DNA from: DAOTWA01 sp034435955
GTDB lineage: Bacteria; Chloroflexota; Anaerolineae; Anaerolineales; Anaerolineaceae
Reading direction: 5' to 3'
Assembly (NCBI GenBank): GCA_034435955.1
Contig: DAOTWA010000002.1
Span: forward strand, 1 to 6,589
Length of the DNA: 6,589 nucleotides
Below the pieces are notes generated by a model, which worked only from the letters and a program-made list of their open reading frames with translations, ran no database searches and was not told where the DNA came from. The stretch's first letter is position 1; every line of letters begins with the position of its first letter. The translations under genes and the position numbers were made by a program. Shown here piece by piece: positions 1-6,418 of this stretch.

Positions 1-60
1 TTCGGGCATCCCGCCCATCTTGACCACCCATGTACCAGCAGGTTGCCTGACGGCGATTCG

Positions 61-89
61 TTGACAGCCCCGCGCCGCTCTGGTATGCT
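61..89 (+). promoter_or_regulatory. Sigma70-type promoter of the SRP RNA gene
   Basis: A perfect -35 hexamer TTGACA lies at 61-66. After exactly 17 bases comes TATGCT at 84-89, a four-of-six match to TATAAT. It is preceded by TGG at 81-83, which fits an extended -10 (TGn) element. Transcription would start about seven bases further on, near G96, which is exactly where the closing helix of the SRP RNA begins. This agreement between two independent signals makes the call strong. Because no terminator follows the RNA, the same promoter may also transcribe the methyltransferase gene. Confidence 0.85.
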
Positions 90-95
90 TGATGC

Positions 96-208
96 GAATG
101 TCCGGGTGGGACCGGCGCGGCGGAATCCCCCGAACCCCGTCAGGTCCGAGAGGAAGCAGCGGTAAGGAGGCCATTTCGGGTGCCGCCGGGAATCCTGTCC
201 GGACATTC
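96..208 (+). ncRNA. ffs: Signal recognition particle RNA, small bacterial (4.5S) type
   Basis: This is the RNA core of the signal recognition particle. It binds Ffh and FtsY and targets nascent membrane and secreted proteins to the Sec translocon. The diagnostic apical motif CAGGTCC-GAGA-GGAAGCAGC is at 141-160: a GNRA tetraloop (GAGA, 148-151) and the asymmetric loop that the Ffh M domain recognises. The ends pair perfectly: GAATGTCCGG (96-105) with CCGGACATTC (199-208). Inner helices can be drawn between 119-123 and 183-187, and between 129-134 and 175-180, giving the expected single long hairpin of about 113 nt. There is no Alu domain, so it is the short form rather than the long Bacillus form. 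The ends are set from the closing helix and the promoter. No U-tract follows position 208, so the mature 3' end probably needs processing. Confidence 0.93.
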
Positions 209-215
209 ACTCGCC

Positions 216-1163
216 ATGCAGACTCCTCCCATCTGCGATTACGAAGGCTCGGACTACCAGTCCCGCTTCTGGGAACAAGGCGGGCGCGACTACGAGGACG
301 CGGCCGAGGCGATCGCCCTGCGCCGGTTGCTGCCCAGGGGCGGCCGCCTGCTGCTGGAGCTGGGCGCGGGCGCGGGGCGCAACACTCCGCGCTATCATGG
401 CTTCGAGCGTGTGGCGCTGGTGGATTACTCGCGCTCGCAGCTCGAGCAGGCGCGCGCCCGGTTGGGCTCCTCTCCGCGCTACCTGTACGTGGCCGCCGAT
501 ATCTACCGCCTGCCCTTCGCTGACGGCCTGTGCGACGCGGCGACCATGATCCGCACCCTGCACCACATGGTCGAGCCGCGCCGGGCGCTGGCTGAGGTGC
601 GCCGGGCGCTGCAGCCGGGGGCGGTCTTCATCCTGGAATACGCCAACAAGCACAACCTGAAGGCCATCCTGCGCTACCTGATGCGGCGCCAGGCGTGGAG
701 CCCATTCAGTCTCGAGCCGGTGGAATTCGCTCGCCTGAATTTTGATTTCCACCCCAGGGCCGTGCGCGCCTGGCTGGAGGAGGCCGGTTTCCATATCCAG
801 CGCCAGCTCACCGTGTCTCATTTCCGCGCGGGGCTGTTCAAGCGCCTCGTCCCGGCCAGACTGCTGGCGCAGTTGGATGGACTGCTGCAGCTAACCGGCG
901 GCTGGTGGCAGCTCACCCCTAGCGTCTTCATGCGCGCCCAGGCGAGCGGCGAGGGCGGTTTGGCCGATGGAGGGGCTTTCTTCCGCTGCCCAGAGTGCGG
1001 GGCGGAGATGCCCGAAACGCAGATGGACGTGACCTGCCCGGGCTGCGGGCGGGTGTGGCCCTATCAAGATGGGATTTACGATTTCAGGCAGAAGACGCAA
1101 TCATCCAATGATGGCGGGATAAAGGAATCTGGGCCATCGTATTTTTCGAAGGAAGGCCCTTAG
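216..1163 (+). CDS. Class I SAM-dependent methyltransferase with C-terminal Trm112-like zinc ribbon
   Basis: Predicted cytosolic methyltransferase of 315 residues; the substrate is unknown. The Rossmann core shows motif I LLLELGAGAGRNT (45-57), the acidic ribose-binding residue in VALVDYS (D70), and AADIYRLPFAD (93-103), as in the Methyltransf_11 group. A helical region follows (about 145-245). At the end is a zinc ribbon with C258-x2-C261 and C274-x2-C277, followed by GRVWPYQDGIYDF, which closely resembles the end of Trm112/YcaR-type ribbons; these often help methyltransferases bind substrates in translation or tRNA/rRNA modification. The last 25 residues are polar and probably disordered. 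I chose ATG at 216. The frame stays open back to a GTG at 180, but that lies inside the SRP RNA. No good Shine-Dalgarno site precedes 216. The gene begins 7 bases after the SRP RNA and faces the histidine kinase gene with a 44-base gap. Class is secure; substrate is not. Confidence 0.88.
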   Translation: MQTPPICDYEGSDYQSRFWEQGGRDYEDAAEAIALRRLLPRGGRLLLELGAGAGRNTPRYHGFERVALVDYSRSQLEQARARLGSSPRYLYVAADIYRLPFADGLCDAATMIRTLHHMVEPRRALAEVRRALQPGAVFILEYANKHNLKAILRYLMRRQAWSPFSLEPVEFARLNFDFHPRAVRAWLEEAGFHIQRQLTVSHFRAGLFKRLVPARLLAQLDGLLQLTGGWWQLTPSVFMRAQASGEGGLADGGAFFRCPECGAEMPETQMDVTCPGCGRVWPYQDGIYDFRQKTQSSNDGGIKESGPSYFSKEGP

Positions 1164-1207
1164 TCGCAGAATTCTTCGCCATGGCTTTTCCAAAATCCGA
1201 AGGGGCG

Positions 1208-2632
1208 TTACCGGCCTGATATTCCCACCTGCTTTTTTATCGGTAAATCAAGGCGGATGGTCGTCCCCGCGCCCGGCGCCGATTCGGCCGCGACGCTGCC
1301 GCCATGCGATTCCACCAGCGCCTTCACGATTGCCAGGCCCAGGCCGGTCTCCCCTGTTTCGGCATGGCGGGACTTGTCCCCGCGCCGAAAACGATCAAAG
1401 ATGAACGGCAACTCATCGGCGGGGATGCCCTCGCCGGTGTCCTGGACGCAAATTTCCACTGCATCATCCACGGAGCGCGCGGAAAGAGTGACCCGGCCCC
1501 CCGAAGGGGTATATCTGAGCGCGTTGCTGATCAAATTGCCCAGCACCTGCATCATACGAGCCTCGTCTACCCACAGCTCGGGCAGGTTCTCGCTTACGGT
1601 GACCATGATGGTGACTTTTTGTTGTTCGGCCAGGTGCCTGAAAAGCGCGGCAGCTTTGTCCAACAGGGACCGAGGAGCAATGCTTTGCGGATTGAGCGAG
1701 AGTTCACCCGCGTCGGCCAGGGACAGCATGCGCAGATCCCCGACCAGGTTTTGGAGCCGCTCGATTTCGGAGTAAATGAGCGCCAGGCGCTGCGGCGTTG
1801 GTTTGAGCACGCCCTCGCGCATGGATTCGATGTAGCCGGAGATGACCGTCAGTGGGGTGCGCAAATCGTGAGCGATGTCGGCCGTCATTTGCTTTCGCAA
1901 TTGATTGACGCGCGCCACCTCCTGACTCATGCGGTTGAAGGCGGTGGCGAGCTGGCCGATCTCGTCGTTCGATCTCACCTTCACCTGTTGTTCCAACTGG
2001 CCGCGGGTGATGCTCTGCGCGGCCTGCGTCAGCGCCTGGAGCGGACGAGTCAGCGTGCGTGCCAGGAGGACTCCCATGACCAGCGCAACCAGCATGGCGC
2101 CCAAAATGGCATAGATGAGCGCCTCCGTGGTGCGTTGTAAGAACTGAACCTCCTGGGGGCTAAAGCCGGCCGGCTGGCGGGCGGTCAGAATGGTGCCCAC
2201 CTGCTTCCCATCCACGGTGACTGCCACGCCTGTCTTCAGGAGGTTGGCAGGCAACGTCGAGCCGGCGGGATGCTGCGGATCGACGGAAACGATTACAGTT
2301 CCTTCGGCGTCGGCCAGGCCGAAAAAGCTCTCCCGGCCCTGTCCCCCAGGCGGATTGCCTGCTTGAGGAGTGTGATCCACCGTCTGGAATGCGGGGGCGG
2401 GAAAGTTCCTGAACTGGAGCTGGCGCCAGTTCTGAGCCACCCCAGACCACGAACCGTTCTCCGCGTAATACTGGCTGAGGGTCTGCACCAGGCTGCTGCG
2501 CTGCTGTTCGACGACAAATTGCATGAGCCGGTTCGCGCTGGTCAGGCGGATGAACACCGCCACCAATGCAGCCGTGGTGAAGGCGACCAGCATGAAGGCA
2601 AGGGTGAGTTTCCAGTAAAGGGATCTGAGCAT
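1208..2632 (-). CDS. Membrane sensor histidine kinase (HAMP-HisKA-HATPase, BaeS/ResE-like)
   Basis: Sensor kinase of 474 residues that should phosphorylate the response regulator encoded just upstream. Transmembrane helix 1 is at about residues 8-30 and helix 2 at about 171-192. Between them is an extracytoplasmic sensor domain of about 140 residues, whose distal half (GLADAEGTVIVSV through DGKQVGTILT) resembles the small cache-like domains of BaeS-type kinases. A HAMP domain follows (193-245), then HisKA with the phosphoacceptor H255 in DIAHDLRTPL; D256-x2-T259 fits the phosphatase motif. The ATPase domain has the N box around N366 and N370, the G1 box DTGEGI (398-403), the F box FDRFRR (412-417) and the G2 box GLGLA (430-434). 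All catalytic boxes are intact. It starts 30 bases after the regulator stop with only a weak ribosome binding site and is the last gene of the minus-strand cluster. The stimulus is unknown; the neighbours suggest envelope stress or a pump substrate. Confidence 0.95.
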   Translation of the reverse strand: MLRSLYWKLTLAFMLVAFTTAALVAVFIRLTSANRLMQFVVEQQRSSLVQTLSQYYAENGSWSGVAQNWRQLQFRNFPAPAFQTVDHTPQAGNPPGGQGRESFFGLADAEGTVIVSVDPQHPAGSTLPANLLKTGVAVTVDGKQVGTILTARQPAGFSPQEVQFLQRTTEALIYAILGAMLVALVMGVLLARTLTRPLQALTQAAQSITRGQLEQQVKVRSNDEIGQLATAFNRMSQEVARVNQLRKQMTADIAHDLRTPLTVISGYIESMREGVLKPTPQRLALIYSEIERLQNLVGDLRMLSLADAGELSLNPQSIAPRSLLDKAAALFRHLAEQQKVTIMVTVSENLPELWVDEARMMQVLGNLISNALRYTPSGGRVTLSARSVDDAVEICVQDTGEGIPADELPFIFDRFRRGDKSRHAETGETGLGLAIVKALVESHGGSVAAESAPGAGTTIRLDLPIKKQVGISGR

Positions 2633-2662
2633 CGGTTAAGAAGCGCCTTTCCCGAACCCGTT

Positions 2663-3370
2663 TTACGAGAGACCCCCGCCAGCGTGGGGATGATGTTGAA
2701 AGCGGTAACCCACACCGAAAACCGTTTCGATATAGGTCGGATGGTCCGCATCCGGCTCTATTTTTTTACGCAGATTGCGCACGTGCACGTTCAGGGTGCT
2801 ATCCAGGCCAGCGAAGTTGCTGTCCGCCAGCAGATCAGCCAGCTCCGCGCGGGAGAAGACGCGGCCCGGCGAGCGCATGAGGGTTTTCAGCAGAGAAAAC
2901 TCGATGGGGGTCAACATGACGGGCCGGCCTTGCACCGTGACGGTGTGGGTGCGCTCATCCAGGACGATCTCCCCACTGCGAAGGATTTCAAACTTCTCTA
3001 CATTATCCTCCGTACGGCGCAGGGCGGCGCGTATGCGGGCCAGCAGCTCGCGCATGCGGAAGGGTTTGACCACATAATCGTCGGCGCCCAGATCCAAGCC
3101 CAGCACGGCATCGGTCTCTTCCTCACGGGCGGTGATGATGATGATCGGGGTCTGACGTTCAAGCCGGTACTTACGGATAAACTCATAACCGTCCATGTTG
3201 GGCATCATGATGTCCAGCAAGATCAGATCGGGCTGTTCGTGGCGGGCCATGTAGATCGCATTCTGGCCGTCGGTCGCGGTGAACACCCGGTAGCCCTGTT
3301 CGGTCAGGTAATCCTGCAACAACTGGCGTACGCTGGATTGATCGTCAACGACGAGGATCGTATTTGACAT
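2663..3370 (-). CDS. OmpR/PhoB-family response regulator
   Basis: DNA-binding response regulator of 235 residues. The receiver domain (about 4-115) has the acidic pair D9/D10, the phosphoacceptor D53 in LLDIMMPNMDG, the switch residue T80 and the invariant K102 in VKPF. A short linker leads to an OmpR-type winged-helix domain (about 128-230) with the usual LTPIEFSLLKTL, the recognition-helix region STLNVHVRNLRKKI, and YIETVFGVGYRF. Length and domains are normal for the family. ATG at 3370 starts directly with MSNTILVVDD, so no longer start is needed, although its ribosome binding site is weak. It lies 67 bases after the lipoprotein gene and 30 bases before the kinase gene, all on the same strand, so regulator and kinase are a cognate pair. 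It probably acts as an activator of the transporter operon, but the promoter that it would bind lies outside the window. Confidence 0.96.
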   Translation of the reverse strand: MSNTILVVDDQSSVRQLLQDYLTEQGYRVFTATDGQNAIYMARHEQPDLILLDIMMPNMDGYEFIRKYRLERQTPIIIITAREEETDAVLGLDLGADDYVVKPFRMRELLARIRAALRRTEDNVEKFEILRSGEIVLDERTHTVTVQGRPVMLTPIEFSLLKTLMRSPGRVFSRAELADLLADSNFAGLDSTLNVHVRNLRKKIEPDADHPTYIETVFGVGYRFQHHPHAGGGLS

Positions 3371-3437
3371 ATTTTCATCCGCAGGCGGGTCTCTTGCGGC
3401 CCAATCGAGGATAGATGTGCTTCGCTATGGGATGAGA

Positions 3438-4445
3438 TCATTCCGCCAACCCGAATGTGTACCAGGGAGCCACCTGATAATTATTGTACTTCACGATTTC
3501 CACCGCGTCGGGATAGCTGGTGAACAAGCCTTTCAACTCGATGGTCACATTGGGGTTGCTGCGCAATGGCTCGAAGACATAGAGTGTATTTTCAGCGTCC
3601 ACCGCCTGGTCGCCAAAGTAAAAGGTGGCCAGTGTCTGGTTCCTGGTGCCGATCACGATCGTCTCGTTGGTGCGGTTTTGAGCCAGTAACGTCAGGCTGA
3701 TCCGATCGGCGTAACGGGTGATCTGCAGTGGGGTCATGGACAATCCGGCGGTGGTTTGGGTTTCGAAACCGAGGGTGTGGAAATCGATCAGGTTGTTCCA
3801 GTTATAGCGCCAGTTCTTGTATTCCAGGCGAACAGGCCAGAGCTCATCCTTTTGGGTGACAACATCTTCGCCGCTCTTGGCATCCCTGGTCGTCAATCGG
3901 TAAGCGACGTGCACCAGGACGGTCTGGTCATCGAAAACCTGGCTGTCCACCACCTGGAGATCGGACCATCTGGTTCCCGCGGACTTCTGCGTGGTGAGGG
4001 CAGCGATCACGTCGCCGGCGGTCATGCGGAAGGTTCTCAGGCTGAAAACCGAGATCAGCCTGGAGGCTGCGGCGAAGTCGCTGTTCTGTAGGGCGGCGAA
4101 ATATTGCTGGACGGTTTGAACGGCAGCATTGGTCGCCGAAGTCGCCGTTGGAGTGGGCGCGGGCGTGTTGGTTGGGAGCGGCGTCTGGGTTGCGGCGGCG
4201 TTGGTCTGATTGGCCTGCCCCCTCTGGCCCATGGTGAAGCCCTCTCCCGGGCGGACGCCGGAGGCGATTTGGGTTTGCAGCTCCGGGTTAGAGGCGATCT
4301 GGGTCTGCAACTGCGAGCGAGATGGGAACTGGCCCGATGTCGACCCGCCGGCACTTCCGGTATTGGCGCTGCTGGCCGCCTGGCAGGCGGAGAGAAGTGC
4401 AACCATAACGATGCCGATGATCAGGGTGCGCAAATTTTTCTCCAT
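3438..4445 (-). CDS. Lipoprotein of unknown function encoded between ABC exporter and two-component genes
   Basis: Protein of 335 residues that I do not recognise as a named family. A lipoprotein signal peptide is clear: basic N-terminus MEKNLR, hydrophobic core, and lipobox LSAC with acylated C21, so it should be anchored on the outer face of the membrane. A Ser/Gly-rich stretch follows, then two copies of LQTQIAS (46-52 and 56-62), then a Thr/Pro-rich linker (about 86-103) of the kind common in Chloroflexota surface proteins. Residues 107-222 (VQTVQQYFAALQNSDFAAA through WPVRLEYKNWRYNW) look like an NTF2-like or DUF4878-like fold. Residues 233-330 look beta-rich, perhaps an Ig-like domain. 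ATG at 4445 gives the full signal peptide; a GAAAGG lies about 12 bases upstream. It starts 49 bases after the permease stop and ends 67 bases before the regulator. Its role may be as a pump accessory, a substrate-binding or immunity protein, or a partner of the sensor kinase. Lipoprotein status is firm; function is inference. Confidence 0.85.
   Translation of the reverse strand: MEKNLRTLIIGIVMVALLSACQAASSANTGSAGGSTSGQFPSRSQLQTQIASNPELQTQIASGVRPGEGFTMGQRGQANQTNAAATQTPLPTNTPAPTPTATSATNAAVQTVQQYFAALQNSDFAAASRLISVFSLRTFRMTAGDVIAALTTQKSAGTRWSDLQVVDSQVFDDQTVLVHVAYRLTTRDAKSGEDVVTQKDELWPVRLEYKNWRYNWNNLIDFHTLGFETQTTAGLSMTPLQITRYADRISLTLLAQNRTNETIVIGTRNQTLATFYFGDQAVDAENTLYVFEPLRSNPNVTIELKGLFTSYPDAVEIVKYNNYQVAPWYTFGLAE
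4261..4320 (-). repeat. Two-copy 30-bp tandem repeat inside the lipoprotein gene
   Basis: Two adjacent 30-base units, 4261-4290 and 4291-4320, match at 23 of 30 positions by eye, with the best part at their first 22 bases (19 of 22). They encode SRSQLQTQIA followed by SNPELQTQIA. The differences in the well-conserved part are all transitions at third codon positions, so the peptide is kept while the DNA has drifted. This suggests an old in-frame duplication that is under protein-level constraint. Confidence 0.75.
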
Positions 4446-4494
4446 AGTCTTTAGTTGCCTTTCGATGGATATTCATAACCGCGATAAATGGCTC

Positions 4495-5727
4495 TCATTC
4501 GTAACGCAACGCCTCGACCGGCTGGAGGCTGGCTGCCCGGTTCGAAGGATACAGCCCAAACAACAGCCCGACTGCGCTGGAGAAAAGCGTCGCTAAAAGG
4601 ATCGAATCCAGCCCAATGGTGGGCGTGAGGCTCGTGCCGGATGAAGCAGCCACGCGGACGATCACCTGGCAGATCACCCAGGCCAGACCGATGCCGATCA
4701 TGCCGCCAATCAGCGAGAGAAGGACGGATTCAGAGATGAACTGCACCAGGATATCCAGCTTGCGGGCGCCGAGGGCTTTGCGCAGTCCGATCTCACGGGT
4801 GCGCTCGGTGACGGACACCAGCATGATGTTCATGATGCCGATCCCACCGACCAGCAGGGAAATGCCGGCGATGCCGCCCAGGAACATGGTCAGGGTGCCG
4901 GTCACTGAAGAAGCAGCGCTGACCAGTTGGGTTTGCGACAGGATGCTGAAATCGTCACTCGCGCCGGCTTTGATTTTGTGCCGGGAACGAAGGATTGCCG
5001 CCACCTCTTCCTCGGCCGCGCTGACCGTCGCGGCGCTTTTGGCCGATACCAGGATTTGATTCACCTGGTTGGAGGGGCTGCGGCGGATCAGACGCGTCTG
5101 AGCGGTGGTGAGGGGCACCAACACCCGGTCGTCCTGATTGCCAAAGCTTGAGCCGCCTTTGGAAGCCAAAACGCCGATCACTTTATACGTCTGCCCGCTA
5201 ATGCGGATGGTCTTGCCGACCAGCCCGCTGGTCGCGCCAAACAGGTTGGTGGCGGTTGTCTGGCCGATCACGGCCACCAGCGAGCGGCTTTGCACCTGGT
5301 GGTCAGTGATGTAGCTGCCTTCAGAGAGGGTGTCATTGCTGATTTGCGCATTTTGCGGCAAGACACCGCTGACCTCGACCGTTGCGGTCTTCCCATTGGC
5401 GGTGACGGTGAAGCGGGAAGAGACGATTGCACCCACTGCAGCGATGTCCGGAGCAGCCGAGGGGTTTTGCAGGGCTTTCACATCATCCATGGTGAGCGGC
5501 ACCGGGTTCGTCACCCGTCGGGTGAAATTGCCGGACATCACGGTCAGCAGGTTGGTGCCCATACCGCTGATCGAGCTGGTGATCTGATTCTGCGCTCCGC
5601 GACCGATCGCCAGCAGGGAGATCACCGCCGCCACGCCGATCACGATGCCCAGGATGGTCAAGGCTGAGCGCAACTTGTTTGCCATCAGGCTGTCAAGGGC
5701 TTCCACGAACGCATGGCCGATGTTCAT
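4495..5727 (-). CDS. MacB-type ABC transporter permease (MacB_PCD plus FtsX domain)
   Basis: Membrane subunit of 410 residues of a type VII (MacB/LolCE-like) ABC transporter, which works by mechanotransmission across the membrane rather than by a classic channel. Transmembrane helix 1 is at about 21-43 in the typical NKLRSALTILGIVIGVAAVI. A large extracytoplasmic MacB_PCD domain follows (about 45-275), with family features such as VSGVLPQNAQ, YKVIGVLASKGGSSFGNQDD and VLVPLTTAQ. The FtsX domain has three helices (about 278-303, 328-357 and 372-392) with ERTREIGLRKALGA (308-321), the cytoplasmic element that contacts the ATPase. It ends with the family-typical PVEALRYE. Length is normal for stand-alone MacB-like permeases without a fused ATPase. 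The start overlaps the ATPase stop as ATGA, with GGAGG at 5735-5739, seven bases before the start, so translation is coupled. Substrate unknown: peptides, lipids, drugs or bacteriocin-like toxins are possible. Confidence 0.95.
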   Translation of the reverse strand: MNIGHAFVEALDSLMANKLRSALTILGIVIGVAAVISLLAIGRGAQNQITSSISGMGTNLLTVMSGNFTRRVTNPVPLTMDDVKALQNPSAAPDIAAVGAIVSSRFTVTANGKTATVEVSGVLPQNAQISNDTLSEGSYITDHQVQSRSLVAVIGQTTATNLFGATSGLVGKTIRISGQTYKVIGVLASKGGSSFGNQDDRVLVPLTTAQTRLIRRSPSNQVNQILVSAKSAATVSAAEEEVAAILRSRHKIKAGASDDFSILSQTQLVSAASSVTGTLTMFLGGIAGISLLVGGIGIMNIMLVSVTERTREIGLRKALGARKLDILVQFISESVLLSLIGGMIGIGLAWVICQVIVRVAASSGTSLTPTIGLDSILLATLFSSAVGLLFGLYPSNRAASLQPVEALRYE

Positions 5728-6407
5728 GTCCCCGCCTCCACCACCCTGCCGTCGCGCAGGTTGATTACCCGCTGGGTAAAGGCGGCGACATCCGCCGCAT
5801 GGGTCACCAGAATGAGGGTGGTGCCGCGCTCCCTATTCAGGGACAGGAGGACGTTCATGACTTCCTTCCCGGACCTGGAATCCAAGTTGCCGGTCGGCTC
5901 GTCGGCGAGGATGATGGCCGGGTTGTTGACCAGCGCCCTGGCGATAGCCACGCGCTGCTGCTGGCCGCCGGAAAGCTCATTGGGCCGGTGGTTGATCCGG
6001 TCGCCCAATCCAACCGCCTCAAGAGCCTCCAGGGCGCGCTTCTTTCGGGAGCCATTTCCACCGGCGTAGCGCAGCGGCAATTCGACGTTTTCCAGGGCGG
6101 TGGTACGGGCCAGCAGATTGAACTGCTGGAATACAAAGCCCACCTTGCGATTGCGGATTCTGGACAGGTCGTCGTCGCTCAAGGCGGCGACTGGCTCGCC
6201 GTCCAGATAATATTCGCCATTGGTCGGCCGATCCAGACAGCCCAGGATGTTCATCAGGGTGGACTTACCGGAGCCCGAGGGCCCCATGATGGCGACGATT
6301 TCAGAGCGGGCGATCTGGAGCGAGACGCCATTCAAAGCGTTCACCTCGACTTCTCCCATCCGGTAGATTTTGACGAGCTCGCGGGCATCGACCACGTAAT
6401 CGGACAT
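5724..6407 (-). CDS. MacB/LolD-type ABC transporter ATPase
   Basis: Cytoplasmic ATPase of 227 residues that powers the permease encoded next to it. All nucleotide-binding motifs are present: Walker A GPSGSGKST (42-50), Q-loop FVFQQFNLL with Q94, signature LSGGQQQR (145-152), Walker B AIILADE (164-170) with catalytic E170, D-loop NLDS (174-177) and switch H203. The LNGVSL start of the core and the NILGCLDRPTNGEYYLDG region are typical of the MacB/LolD/FtsE group. I chose ATG at 6407 because AGGAGG at 6413-6418 lies six bases upstream and MSDYVV begins the normal fold. The same frame stays open to an ATG at 6488, but the extra 27 residues overlap the end of the upstream gene and look unlike the family. 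The stop overlaps the permease start by four bases. Confidence 0.96.
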   Translation of the reverse strand: MSDYVVDARELVKIYRMGEVEVNALNGVSLQIARSEIVAIMGPSGSGKSTLMNILGCLDRPTNGEYYLDGEPVAALSDDDLSRIRNRKVGFVFQQFNLLARTTALENVELPLRYAGGNGSRKKRALEALEAVGLGDRINHRPNELSGGQQQRVAIARALVNNPAIILADEPTGNLDSRSGKEVMNVLLSLNRERGTTLILVTHAADVAAFTQRVINLRDGRVVEAGT

Positions 6408-6412
6408 GTTGG

Positions 6413-6418
6413 CCTCCT
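6413..6418 (-). promoter_or_regulatory. Ribosome binding site that decides the ATPase start
   Basis: On the minus strand the sequence reads TGAGGAGGCCAACATG. The perfect Shine-Dalgarno AGGAGG (6413-6418) lies six bases before ATG 6407 and overlaps the TGA stop (6418-6420) of the upstream gene. The shared bases suggest that ribosomes finishing the upstream gene can restart on the ATPase, and they argue against the longer start at 6488. Confidence 0.85.

Noticed and set aside
1..64. Possible gene fragments at the left edge: a + strand frame ending in TGA at 62-64 and an open minus-strand frame reading VRQPAGTWVVKMGGMPE.
   Set aside because: Both are about 20 codons, contradict each other, and neither has a recognisable domain or a convincing start. 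The sequence left of the window is needed to decide.
180..215. N-terminal extension of the methyltransferase to the GTG at 180.
   Set aside because: These bases form part of the 3' arm of the SRP RNA, including half of its closing helix, and the extra 12 residues do not look like part of the family. ATG 216 is the better start.
207..821. Minus-strand open frame opposite the methyltransferase.
   Set aside because: It is antisense to a clear Rossmann methyltransferase, overlaps the SRP RNA end and has no recognisable fold.
1304..2140. Long + strand open frames opposite the kinase gene, and a similar one opposite the regulator (2270-3367).
   Set aside because: They are antisense shadows that arise in GC-rich coding DNA; the minus-strand proteins have complete family motifs, while these show no domain.
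3371..3437. Internal promoter or attenuator between the lipoprotein and regulator genes, including a 5-bp hairpin (CCGCA 3379-3383 with TGCGG 3395-3399).
   Set aside because: The stem is short with an 11-base loop and no T-run, and I found no matching -35/-10 pair. It is too weak to call as a feature.
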